From: CADEDH01 sp039029735
GTDB lineage: Bacteria; Actinomycetota; Acidimicrobiia; Acidimicrobiales; SZUA-35
DNA: 64,000 bases
NCBI GenBank assembly: GCA_039029735.1
Contig: JBCCFL010000005.1
Span: 1-64,000 of the forward strand
Direction of reading: 5' to 3'
Below, piece by piece: positions 55,180 to 63,126 of this stretch. Position 1 is the first letter of the stretch. Every line of letters begins with the position of its first letter. The position numbers and the translations under genes are program-made. Below the pieces are notes generated by a model. That model did no database searches. It saw only the letters and a program-made list of their open reading frames with translations, and was not told where the DNA came from.

Positions 55180-56247
55180 CTATGCGGAGGCAGCTTCTCG
55201 AATCTTCGCTTCCCGCTGATCGCGGACGTGCAGGTTCCAGGCGAGGGCAGCGAAGACCAAGCCGTTGAACAACGTGAACATAGCGGGCGTGAAGCGCAGA
55301 CCGCTGAAGAGTGAAGGAATGGGCCCGCCTCGATCACGCTCCATGATCACGCTCACCAGCGGAGCCGTCTGGTCGACCGTGGCCACCGGCGGTGCCTGCC
55401 CAGGCAACGTGACCTGAGGGATGGCGCCACGGACCTGTACGACCACCAGTTCTTCGTCGAAGAACGGGTTAAGCACGGTTTCGTTGAAGAAGTGGACCAC
55501 CCGGTCGAACTGGTTGGCGTTCTCGTCGAGAATCGGCTTGCCGTCGATGATGAACGCACCGAATTGCTCTGGCACGTAGCCGCCGGCCTCGAACACGCCC
55601 TCCTCGACGAGAATGGCATCGGCCGAGGCCTGAGCCTCGCCTCGCACCGCGTCGGAGGAAAGCAGGTAGCGCCACTCACCGAGATCCAGATCTCGGGACG
55701 CGACGAGGGCAGCAGCCTGAGCGACGTCGACATCAGGCACGTCGCCCACCGTGTTGGCCTGGCTCATGGCCCGCTCCACCGCCGTGAGATTGTCGGCGTT
55801 CTCGAAGCGCTCGACCACAGCGGCGGTGTTGACCTGAGCTTCCGCGAGCCCGCCGGCCGGCATGCCGTCGGCCGACGACTCGTAGAGGGCAATCGCTTCC
55901 TCGATCTCGGAGAACAACAGACCGTCGTCAGCGTCTTCGATGTCGTCGACGTTGATCTCACGCAGCGTCCAGGTGGGGGCGTCGCCACGCCAGCCAATGC
56001 CGTAGATCGTCCACACGATGCCCATCAGGAACATCCAGCCGAAGAGTCCAGCGGCCGAGATCAGTGCGCCGGACCGGGTGCCGGTGTTGGTGGCGACGAT
56101 CAGGTACGTGCTTCCGATCAGGGCGATGCTGATGGCGATGACGCTGAGCAGGCCACGGAAGAAGGGGTCGAACCCGATGCCGTCGAACAGGCCTCCGCCG
56201 CCAGCGCCGCCACCTTCGGCGACCGCGAGCAGGAACGTATCGAGCAT
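55180..56247 (-). CDS. Unknown membrane protein between cytochrome c and nuoA
   Basis: A 355-residue protein: a Gly-rich start, two N-terminal membrane helices (about 30-52 and 60-83), a long soluble region (about 90-320, acidic, mostly helical) and a C-terminal helix (about 320-340). I recognise no family. It shares one base with the preceding cytochrome c stop and precedes nuoA by 28 nt, so it is embedded in the respiratory operon. A structural or assembly subunit of the menaquinol-oxidising complex is the simplest idea, by context only. No haem, iron-sulfur or flavin motif is visible. Confidence 0.7.
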   Translation of the reverse strand: MLDTFLLAVAEGGGAGGGGLFDGIGFDPFFRGLLSVIAISIALIGSTYLIVATNTGTRSGALISAAGLFGWMFLMGIVWTIYGIGWRGDAPTWTLREINVDDIEDADDGLLFSEIEEAIALYESSADGMPAGGLAEAQVNTAAVVERFENADNLTAVERAMSQANTVGDVPDVDVAQAAALVASRDLDLGEWRYLLSSDAVRGEAQASADAILVEEGVFEAGGYVPEQFGAFIIDGKPILDENANQFDRVVHFFNETVLNPFFDEELVVVQVRGAIPQVTLPGQAPPVATVDQTAPLVSVIMERDRGGPIPSLFSGLRFTPAMFTLFNGLVFAALAWNLHVRDQREAKIREAASA

Positions 56248-57824
56248 CAGAGGCCTCGCTCGTAGTCGACGACAGCTTGGATCAGGTCGGGCGGCAACAG
56301 CTTGCCGAAGCCCGGCATCATGCCAGCGTGGCTCTGACCACCGCGGCCGTAGCCCGCACCGGTTTCAGCGCCCTGGTACACGAAGTTGTAGTGGGCCCGA
56401 CTGGTACGGCCTGGCATCTCGATGATGGTGCACTCGCCCACCAACACGCCGTTGGGCAGCTGCAGCACCTGGTCGCCCGGCACATCCTCGGGAGTGATCT
56501 GCTCGGGAGTGATGAAGTTGCCGTCGGCGTCGGTGCCAACAACCACGCCAGGGGCGAAGGGGAAGGCGGCACCGGTATCGGGCTGCCAGAGCTGAGACAC
56601 GTAGGCGCAGTCAGCGATGTCGCCGTCGAGTTCGGGATCAGTTCCGGCGTCGAGCACCAGGTACGGACGCCCGTCATCGGTAACCGGATTGCTGTTCTCG
56701 TCGAGGCGGACCTTCGCGCCGTCGGCAGCCTCGATGTAGAAGCCCTCGTCGTCGGGCAGACCCTCGGGAGGCAGCCAGCTGCCATCGGCGGCAAGCCAGA
56801 CATCGTCGGGGAACCGGTCGAGAGTCGAGCCGTTGCACAGGTTGTAGCCGATGCCGGACGGGTTGCCGCCACCGCAACCGGCGACACCCTCGTCGAGGAT
56901 GTCCGGCACGATGTCGATGCCGAGTGACCAGCCTGCGGTGTGACAGCGAGCGCACGACAGCGACCCGCCCTGGTATCCGCTGTAGAGGCCGAGGTTGAAC
57001 ACCGCCTCGCCGACGGTCTCGAACTCGCCGGCGTCGAGCGAACGCTGGACTTCGGTTCGGACGGCCTCGATCTCCTCGGCCGCAGCCACCTCAGCGGCCG
57101 CTTGGGCGGCAACGGCCTCGTTCTCGTCGATGCCATCCTCGATGAGGTCGCTGGCGACGAGCGAGATGTCGATCGGGTCGATGCTCTGCTTCTGGAGCGT
57201 GCGTAGGTAGACGATGATGTTGTCCACCTGCTGGGTGGTGAGCGGGCCACCACCGGGAGTACCCCAGGCCGCCATCGGGGAATCGGGGCGACCGAAGTTG
57301 AGGATGTAGCGGACTTCTTCTTCGCTGTAGCGCAGCAGCACGTCGTTCAGTGCTGGTGCCGCCCACTGGGCGTTGGCCACGAACTGACCGTCGCCGTCCT
57401 GGAGCACGTACGCCCGGCTGCCGCCGACGCCGCCGGCGGCGTGGCAGTTCACGCACTGGGCGCCCTCGGTGTAGAGGCCTTCACCCTGCACCTCGAACGA
57501 CAGGTTGTACGCCTCGATGGCACCGTCTTGTCGACCGGGCTCTGCGAGCCAGTAGAAGGGCAGGGCCAACGCCAGGATCGCCAACATGACCAGGGCGAAC
57601 GTGAGCGACTTGTCCAGCTTCGGGCCCTCGAGATCCTCGTCGGAGAGGTACTCCTTGCGGTTGGCCGCAAGCTCGATCTCGGAGCCGAGCTCGGAGCGCG
57701 ACGACAGCACGTTGCGCACGAAGAAGAGGATGAATCCGAGGAGGACCAGACCGAAGACCGTGAGGCCGATCGCCCTGAAGTTGGAGTCAGCCGAAGACGC
57801 AGCTTCGACAGCGAGAAGATGCAT
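56247..57824 (-). CDS. Membrane-anchored di-haem cytochrome c of the bc-type complex
   Basis: A 525-residue protein with two N-terminal membrane helices (about 18-38 and 74-93) and two c-type haem sites, CVNCH (124-128) and CARCH (291-295). The first domain is followed by MAAWGTPGGGPLT, a likely axial Met region. The second is interrupted by a large acidic loop and ends GMMPGFGKLLPPD, which also offers Met. The arrangement resembles the QcrC-type di-haem cytochrome of actinobacteria but is larger and differs in having two N-terminal helices. It shares its start base with the Rieske stop. Role: electron transfer from Rieske to the terminal oxidase. Confidence 0.88.
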   Translation of the reverse strand: MHLLAVEAASSADSNFRAIGLTVFGLVLLGFILFFVRNVLSSRSELGSEIELAANRKEYLSDEDLEGPKLDKSLTFALVMLAILALALPFYWLAEPGRQDGAIEAYNLSFEVQGEGLYTEGAQCVNCHAAGGVGGSRAYVLQDGDGQFVANAQWAAPALNDVLLRYSEEEVRYILNFGRPDSPMAAWGTPGGGPLTTQQVDNIIVYLRTLQKQSIDPIDISLVASDLIEDGIDENEAVAAQAAAEVAAAEEIEAVRTEVQRSLDAGEFETVGEAVFNLGLYSGYQGGSLSCARCHTAGWSLGIDIVPDILDEGVAGCGGGNPSGIGYNLCNGSTLDRFPDDVWLAADGSWLPPEGLPDDEGFYIEAADGAKVRLDENSNPVTDDGRPYLVLDAGTDPELDGDIADCAYVSQLWQPDTGAAFPFAPGVVVGTDADGNFITPEQITPEDVPGDQVLQLPNGVLVGECTIIEMPGRTSRAHYNFVYQGAETGAGYGRGGQSHAGMMPGFGKLLPPDLIQAVVDYERGL

Positions 57825-58708
57825 CAGTGACCGCCTGCGTCACTGAGGCAGTTCGGTCCCTCGGCCTCCTGGCCGGTGGTGTTGGTACCGATCGGGGGTC
57901 CCTGAATCACGGTGCCAGTATCCACGACGAGCTCACCGGCAGCGGTGACCTCCATCGGGAATCGATCCATGCCGCGAGGGGCGGGGCCGCCCTTCTTCTC
58001 GCCGACACGGTTGTACTGCGAACCGTGACAGGGGCACTCGAACCACTGCGACGTGACGCACTCGGGCACACGGCACCCAAGATGCGGGCAGGTCTGGAAC
58101 AACGCCACGAACCCGGCTTGAAGGCCCTGCTGGACCTGGGGGTAGAAGCTGTACGCCGCCTCGGCCTTCACCACGGCGGTGGCCGGGTACTCGGTGACCC
58201 ACATGCGGCCTTCCGGCACGTAGAAGAAGCCGTTGCCGGCGCGTACCGCAGCCGTGATGTCCTCGAGGCGACCGACGTTCACCTTGGAGCCGAAGCCACC
58301 ACCCGGCGGTGGCCACAGGAACGCAAGCGACGCAGCGCCGAACGACGACAGGCCGAGGATGAAGGTGGTGATGATGCCGCGGTTCAGGAACTGACGGCGG
58401 GTGACGCCGAGGGTCTCGGGGTCCGGCGGCACGTAGACCACGGGCGGAGCGGAGTCTTGGGCGGCGACGAGCACGCCAGGGGCGCCGCCAAGGGCGGCCG
58501 CCTCGACCTCCTTGCCAGACGCCGTCGCTGCCGAACCCTCGGTGGCCTCCGCTGCATCGCCGAGGGCGCTGCTGGAACGGTCGCGGCGAACGGTCTCGCC
58601 CGAGAGCTGGCCGATGGCGGTGGAGGTGTCCCGGCGTCGAAACGAAGCCGCGACCACGACCAGGCCGAGAACGACCAGGACGATGATGCCGATGATGAAG
58701 CCATCCAT
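57824..58708 (-). CDS. qcrA: Rieske iron-sulfur protein
   Basis: A 294-residue Rieske protein. Cluster ligands are Cys207 and His209 (TCPHLGCRV) and Cys225 and His228 (CPCHGSQY), with Cys212 and Cys227 placed to form the stabilising disulfide. There are two hydrophobic helices, 3-21 and about 112-131, joined by a cytoplasmic Ala/Ser-rich stretch; RRQFLNRG just before the second resembles a Tat-type signal. It passes electrons from menaquinol to cytochrome c. The extra N-terminal helix echoes the multi-helix Rieske proteins of actinobacteria. Confidence 0.93.
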   Translation of the reverse strand: MDGFIIGIIVLVVLGLVVVAASFRRRDTSTAIGQLSGETVRRDRSSSALGDAAEATEGSAATASGKEVEAAALGGAPGVLVAAQDSAPPVVYVPPDPETLGVTRRQFLNRGIITTFILGLSSFGAASLAFLWPPPGGGFGSKVNVGRLEDITAAVRAGNGFFYVPEGRMWVTEYPATAVVKAEAAYSFYPQVQQGLQAGFVALFQTCPHLGCRVPECVTSQWFECPCHGSQYNRVGEKKGGPAPRGMDRFPMEVTAAGELVVDTGTVIQGPPIGTNTTGQEAEGPNCLSDAGGH

Positions 58709-58726
58709 GATGGTGCCTCCTGCTCC

Positions 58727-59500
58727 TTACAGATCGAAGAAGATGCCGTCGGCCCAGGGGAAGGTGAAGAGGAACCCTGGGCCTCGGAAGAACGAACCGA
58801 TGATCACGAGTACCGCCCAGAACATCATGAAGACCGTGAACACGGAGATGGCGAACTTGCGCCTCTCAGGCCGGTTGTCCGGGTTCTTGTCGATGTAAGG
58901 GGCGAGAATGAGGATGAACAGACCCATACCGGGGATGGTCACGCCGGCGACCATCGGATGGAACATCGTGAGCAGCTCCTGGAGACCGAGGAAGTACCAG
59001 GGCGCCTTCGAGGGGTTCGGAGTGGCGTTCACGTCGGCCAAGCGCAGCAGCGGGGCGTTCACGAACACCGAGAAGATCGTGAGGAACGCCGTGATGAACA
59101 GCGAGGCGCCGAACTCCACGATGATCAGGTGCGGCCAGGTGTGCACCTTGTCGAGCGGCTTGGCCTTGATGTCTTGGATCGAACCCGACTTCACGACCGT
59201 AAGTAGCCGCTGGGTGTGACCGGCGGGGCCAGTCATCGTCGGTAGCGGACCGCTGGCCGTGGCAGCGGCAACCGAGGTGGCTGCCGCAGCGGGCGCAACG
59301 GCGGTGGCGGTGCCGCCTCCGCCTTCGTCGGATTGGCGCTGCTTCGCCGACTTCGAGCGCTCGAGGAGGTGCGCCGGGATCTTCGACGCCGACTCCGAGG
59401 CTTCGGTGTCAGTCGACTCATCCGCAGGAGCGGACGATGTCTCGGCCTTCTGACGGGCCTCTTGGGCCCGCTTGCGGAGGTGTTCGGGGATCTCAGTCAT
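58727..59500 (-). CDS. Cytochrome b C-terminal half (subunit IV-like)
   Basis: A 257-residue protein. The first 90 residues are hydrophilic and carry two copies of a cationic motif (EIPEHLRKRAQEARQKAE and KIPAHLLERSKSAK). From about 115 there are three to four membrane helices with PHLIIVEFGASLFITAFL, the NPSKAPWYFLGLQELL loop (matching the PEWY/PxW quinol-site region of subunit IV) and a final helix pair. With the N-terminal half at 59519 it makes a split, b6f-like cytochrome b. Confidence 0.88.
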   Translation of the reverse strand: MTEIPEHLRKRAQEARQKAETSSAPADESTDTEASESASKIPAHLLERSKSAKQRQSDEGGGGTATAVAPAAAATSVAAATASGPLPTMTGPAGHTQRLLTVVKSGSIQDIKAKPLDKVHTWPHLIIVEFGASLFITAFLTIFSVFVNAPLLRLADVNATPNPSKAPWYFLGLQELLTMFHPMVAGVTIPGMGLFILILAPYIDKNPDNRPERRKFAISVFTVFMMFWAVLVIIGSFFRGPGFLFTFPWADGIFFDL

Positions 59501-59518
59501 CGTGAATTCCTTCCGGGC

Positions 59519-60310
59519 CTAGAGCGGCCCCGAAATGCCTCCATCCTTCCGCACTCGCCAGAAGTGGATCGCCATGAAGATGACGGTCACGAACGGCAAC
59601 AACAGCACGTGGAGCACGTACCAGCGCAACAGCGTGTCGGTCCCGATCACCTGGCCACCCAACAGCACGAACTTCACCTGATCACCGAAGACCGGTGTGA
59701 AGCCCATCATGTTGGTACCCACGGTCACAGCCCACAGTGCGAGCTGGTCCCAGGGGAGCAGGTAGCCGGTGAACGACAGCAGCAGGGTGAACTGCAGCAG
59801 GTTCACACCGATCACCCAGTTGAACTCACGAGGCGCCTTGTAGGCGCCGTGGTAGAAGACCCGGGCCATGTGGAGGAACACCGAGATCACCATCAGATGC
59901 GCCCCCCATCGATGCATGTTGCGCACCAGCAGACCGAAGGCGATCTGGGTCTGGAGGGTCTCGATGTCGTTCCAGGCCGCAGCCGCCGTTGGCCGGTAGA
60001 AGAACATCAGGAAGATGCCGGTGATGGTGAGGAGGATGAACAGGAAGAAGCTCAGCCCACCGAGGCAGAGGGTGTAGCTCACCTTCACGGCGTGGCGCTT
60101 CACCTTCACCGGATGGAGGTGATAGAGCACGCTGTTCATGATCACGTAGGACCGGTTCCGGGGGCTGTCGGTGTAGCCCTTCCGGAAGATGGACCCCGGG
60201 CGGAAGATCGAGTTCCACGCCTGGGAGTCCTGGACGTAGTCGACGGCTTGCGTCAAGCCGTTGGCCATCCGCTCCTGGAGCGTCGGCTTGTCCTGGATCG
60301 ACTTTGCCAT
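59519..60310 (-). CDS. Cytochrome b N-terminal half (cytochrome b6-like)
   Basis: A 263-residue protein with four membrane helices. Haem ligands form two His pairs: HRW...FLH (13 residues between) in helix B and HVL...AIH (14 between) in helix D, the b6-type spacing. GYLLPWDQLALWAVTVGTNM gives the PWDQ quinol-site loop. KVSYTLCLGG just ahead of helix A may offer the Cys that binds haem c_n-like groups in b6 proteins; this last point is speculative. It lies 18 nt before its partner half. Confidence 0.93.
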   Translation of the reverse strand: MAKSIQDKPTLQERMANGLTQAVDYVQDSQAWNSIFRPGSIFRKGYTDSPRNRSYVIMNSVLYHLHPVKVKRHAVKVSYTLCLGGLSFFLFILLTITGIFLMFFYRPTAAAAWNDIETLQTQIAFGLLVRNMHRWGAHLMVISVFLHMARVFYHGAYKAPREFNWVIGVNLLQFTLLLSFTGYLLPWDQLALWAVTVGTNMMGFTPVFGDQVKFVLLGGQVIGTDTLLRWYVLHVLLLPFVTVIFMAIHFWRVRKDGGISGPL

Positions 60311-60378
60311 GGGGTCAACTGTCCTTGGTGAGCTGCGAGTTCAGATCGAATCGGGGGGTGAGGATACGGGGAAGCGGC

Positions 60379-60795
60379 TCAAGCCAGGCGCATGCCGTAG
60401 CCATAGCCGTACGAGGTGGTGCGCTGGTGGGAATCGCCGGTTGCGGGCGGGGTGCCGATCTTGCCGAGGATGATCACGCCGGTGGGGCAACGGTCGACGC
60501 AGAGGGCACAGCGGGTGCACACGTCATCGTCGATCGTGAAGATGAAGGCGTCGTCGGGATCGTCGCCTGGCTTGGCGATGCCGTAGCTCTCGTCTACACA
60601 GTCGACGGTCTGCATGTGGATGCACTTCCACGGACAGATGTCGACACATCCCTCGCAGGCAATGCACTCCGACTGGTCGATGTGGATGAACTGCTTCGGC
60701 TTGACCGCGCGACCGAGATAGTCGGCATCCACCTCCATCAGGAGGTAGTCGGTGCGGAACTCCGGAAGTGGTGGATTGGCGTCGGTGGTGACCAC
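60379..60795 (-). CDS. Ferredoxin with two 4Fe-4S clusters
   Basis: A 138-residue protein with CIACEGCVDICPWKC and CTRCALCVDRCPTG, two 4Fe-4S sites separated by an unusually long acidic insertion (about 30 residues). The Tyr/Gly-rich C-terminus reads YGYGYGMRLA. Encoded immediately upstream of the split cytochrome b, so it may donate to or accept from that complex or be a soluble partner. The exact partner is not known. Confidence 0.85.
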   Translation of the reverse strand: MVTTDANPPLPEFRTDYLLMEVDADYLGRAVKPKQFIHIDQSECIACEGCVDICPWKCIHMQTVDCVDESYGIAKPGDDPDDAFIFTIDDDVCTRCALCVDRCPTGVIILGKIGTPPATGDSHQRTTSYGYGYGMRLA

Positions 60796-60805
60796 GGTGC
60801 CTCCC

Positions 60806-61231
60806 TCAGCCCTGCTTCACCAGAGGACGACCGTAGGAGCTCTTCACTACCTCGGTGCTCTTGTCCTTCTGCTTGTCTCGGTTCTGCCACACGAGCCACA
60901 GCCAGATCTGGCCTCCCAGGAAGATCACGTAGAACACGCCGGCGATCGAGTCGGACAGCGTGCGGTACGTGATGTCGAACGGGATCAGAGGGCCGTCGGC
61001 GGGGCTCACCACGAGGCGGTCGGCCCGCCAGCTCAGCTCGTTCTCCGCCAGTGTCAGCCACTGGTGAGGGATGATGCCGTAGGCCAGGAAGGCCAGGAAG
61101 AAGACGTAGGCCGAGCCCAACATCGCCTCGCCCCAGGTGTCGGGGGTGCCCTTCGGCCGGCGACGGGCGTACCAGAGGATGCCAATCGTCATGACCACGG
61201 CGGCGATGATGGATACTACGAGGGCGACCAC
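60806..61231 (-). CDS. Small membrane protein, first gene of the respiratory block
   Basis: A 141-residue protein with three hydrophobic segments: VALVVSIIAAVVMTIGILWY near the start, a middle helix around SAYVFFLAFLAYGIIP, and SIAGVFYVIFLGGQIWLWLV. It has a basic C-terminus. The GTG at 61231 is chosen because acaggagtccgcaac precedes it; an in-frame GTG at 61261 would add 10 residues. I recognise no family. It begins the 22-kb leftward cluster and is 10 nt from the ferredoxin gene, so it may belong to the cytochrome complex. Confidence 0.75.
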   Translation of the reverse strand: MVALVVSIIAAVVMTIGILWYARRRPKGTPDTWGEAMLGSAYVFFLAFLAYGIIPHQWLTLAENELSWRADRLVVSPADGPLIPFDITYRTLSDSIAGVFYVIFLGGQIWLWLVWQNRDKQKDKSTEVVKSSYGRPLVKQG

Positions 61232-61676
61232 GTTGCGGACTCCTGTGGGATCGACCGGCACCCGGGCAGATACTCCCTGGCGTCGTATTCAAGAACGGCC
61301 CCGATGGGGGTCGCATAAGCCCGGATCGCACCGAGCTTGTGAACCTGTGCACGAATGTAGTCGGCGCTCTTCGAGACTGCGCAACCAAAGCGGCACATTG
61401 AAACGTAGTGTCACCTTTGTCAGCAGCGGCTGATCGAAGTGCGGTCGACCGGCCGATGAGCGTAGTCGGAGGCGGCCGCGACGGCACGTCCGACGTGTTC
61501 TCGCCGTTCGGAGGGCCCCCGGTGACAATCACCAGGCGGTTTTTGGGTCGGAGTTCCGATCCGAGACGAGAGTTCGGTAGTCTTGCGCCGCCCGCAGTCG
61601 TAGGTCTCCTGCGCCACGGGCTCCCGCCGACGGGTGGGTACCCGCACAGAACCGGTCGGAGTGACGCGGAGGACCG
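61232..61676. other. 445-bp divergent intergenic region
   Basis: This is the promoter region for the leftward respiratory block and the rightward cytochrome c. It is less GC-rich than its flanks in places. A 60-codon minus-strand frame (61216-61398) is present but has no family match and overlaps the next gene. I see no convincing -35/-10 pair, riboswitch or long inverted repeat by eye. Confidence 0.5.
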
Positions 61677-62519
61677 TTGACCGAGATCCCCGAACACCTG
61701 TTGAAGCGAAGCAAGGCGGCCAAGGCCGGCAAGTCCGGCGACGATGCTGGCGACTCCGACGCTGCCCCGGTCGCTGCAGGCAGCGCCGCCCCAGCCGCAG
61801 CCGCCGCTGCGCCCCCTGCGATTCCGACGGAATCACTGCCCAATCTCGACCCGGAGCCCGAGCCAGCGAAGCCCGAGCCCCACTACGTCACGGCCGCCAA
61901 GGCCCGGGGCAAGATCCCGGTCTGGGCGCTGCCGATCGTGTTCTTCCTACCGTTCTGGGCCTACTCCTACGCCGGCACCCTGCAGCAGCAAGAGGTGGCG
62001 GACCCACTGATCGTCGAGTCGGCCGCCCTCTACACCTCATCCGGTTGCGCCGGCTGCCACGGTGGTGGCGGTGGCGGTGGTACTGGCTATCAGCTCTCCG
62101 ACGGGGAGGTGCTCGCCACGTTCCCCGAGCCGATCGACATGATGGTGCACGTCGCCCGCGGCTCGGCTGCGATCGCAGGTGAGACCTACGGCGGCGAGCG
62201 TCAGCGGGTATCGGGTGAGCTCGGCAACATGCCTGCCCAGGTCGACGCCATAAGCCTGGTGGAGCTGGAGATGGTGATCTACCACGAGCGAGTCGTGCTC
62301 TCAGGCGAAGACACCGACCAGCCCGGCTACATCGAGTGGGAAGACCACATGCGCGAGGTGTACGAGGCCGGTGTGCGTGACCCCATCGATCTCGACCTGC
62401 TGCTCGCCTGTGCCGATCCGGCCGTGACGCCGGGTGCCACCGGCACCGGTTCGCCGGATCCCGAGGCCACGCCGTGCCCGGGCCCCAACGCCGACGCTGA
62501 AGAAGCCCTGGCCGAATAA
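61677..62519 (+). CDS. Membrane-anchored mono-haem cytochrome c
   Basis: A 280-residue protein starting at a TTG (MTEIPEHLLKRSKAAKAGKS) preceded by gcggagg. A basic and then Ala/Pro-rich cytoplasmic segment leads to one membrane helix (about 80-100, PVWALPIVFFLPFWAYSYAG). The haem site is CAGCH (124-128). Met in MVHVARGS or NMPAQVD could be the sixth ligand. The C-terminus is Pro/Thr-rich. Its N-terminus repeats the cationic motif found in the split cytochrome b, suggesting a shared interaction. It is divergent from the respiratory operon and probably an electron carrier between bc complex and oxidase. Confidence 0.85.
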   Translation: MTEIPEHLLKRSKAAKAGKSGDDAGDSDAAPVAAGSAAPAAAAAAPPAIPTESLPNLDPEPEPAKPEPHYVTAAKARGKIPVWALPIVFFLPFWAYSYAGTLQQQEVADPLIVESAALYTSSGCAGCHGGGGGGGTGYQLSDGEVLATFPEPIDMMVHVARGSAAIAGETYGGERQRVSGELGNMPAQVDAISLVELEMVIYHERVVLSGEDTDQPGYIEWEDHMREVYEAGVRDPIDLDLLLACADPAVTPGATGTGSPDPEATPCPGPNADAEEALAE

Positions 62520-62522
62520 GTC

Positions 62523-62566
62523 GGGGTTGCGGAGCAACCCCTCATGGCTTTTCGCCTGCGGCGAAA
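62523..62566 (+). repeat. TGC-GGA-GCA hairpin and following TTTCGCC hairpin
   Basis: GGGGTTGC (62523-62530), GGA, GCAACCCC (62534-62541) form an 8-bp hairpin 3 nt after the cytochrome c stop. TTTCGCC (62550-62556), TGC, GGCGAAA (62560-62566) is a second hairpin. The same pair with different stem bases recurs at 63044. Probably a terminator. Confidence 0.65.
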
Positions 62567-62708
62567 CGCGCCGACGTCGCGCTCGTATGGGCCACGGCGA
62601 AACGCGCCGACATGTGGGCCTGTGGGCCCATTGGCGGTGAGGGGCTTCGCCCGATGAGGGTCTGGCCCCTATTTCCGCGACGTGCCGCGGTCGGTACCAC
62701 TGACTGGC

Positions 62709-63041
62709 ATGAGCAAGGACAACACCACCATGACCACCACCCTCCCCCGGCGCCGCCGCTGGTCGTTCGGAATCGCCGCCCTGGCCGGCATCGCAATGCT
62801 CGGAGCTGCCTGCAGCGCTGACGCCGAGTCGATGACCGACGAGGAACTCCGCACTGAGCTGATCGAGGTGCTCACCGAGGACGGCACCGTGACCGACAGC
62901 CAGGCCACGTGCGTGGTCGACGGCCTGTTCGAGCAGGGCGACCGTGATCAGATCAACCGCATGGCCAACGCCCAAGAGGCCGACGAGATCACCGACGGCG
63001 ACATGGAGCTTCTCACCGACGTGATGCTCGGCTGCCTCTAG
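62709..63041 (+). CDS. Small putative lipoprotein
   Basis: A 110-residue protein starting MSKDNTTMTTTLPRRRRWSF with a second ATG seven codons on. Hydrophobic segment IAALAGIAMLGAACS gives a lipobox-like GAAC. The mature part is acidic and helical, with two cysteines (TCVVDGLF and MLGCL) that could pair. Pattern resembles DUF732-like small exported actinobacterial proteins, but I am not certain. Closed by the 63044 hairpins. Confidence 0.65.
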   Translation: MSKDNTTMTTTLPRRRRWSFGIAALAGIAMLGAACSADAESMTDEELRTELIEVLTEDGTVTDSQATCVVDGLFEQGDRDQINRMANAQEADEITDGDMELLTDVMLGCL

Positions 63042-63043
63042 TC

Positions 63044-63087
63044 GGGCCTGCAGAGCAGGCCCTCGCGGCCTTTCGCCTGCGGCGAAA
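63044..63087 (+). repeat. TGC-AGA-GCA hairpin and following TTTCGCC hairpin
   Basis: GGGCCTGC (63044-63051), AGA, GCAGGCCC (63055-63062), then TTTCGCC (63071-63077), TGC, GGCGAAA (63081-63087). Same order and spacing as the element at 62523, with compensatory changes in the first stem. It sits 2 nt after the lipoprotein stop. Confidence 0.65.
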
Positions 63088-63126
63088 CGCCGCCCACGTG
63101 GCGCTCGTGTTGGCGAAGGCCCTGCC

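Noticed and set aside
61216..61398. A 60-codon minus-strand frame in the divergent respiratory promoter
   Set aside because: No family match and it overlaps the start of the next gene; could be a leader peptide but there is no support.
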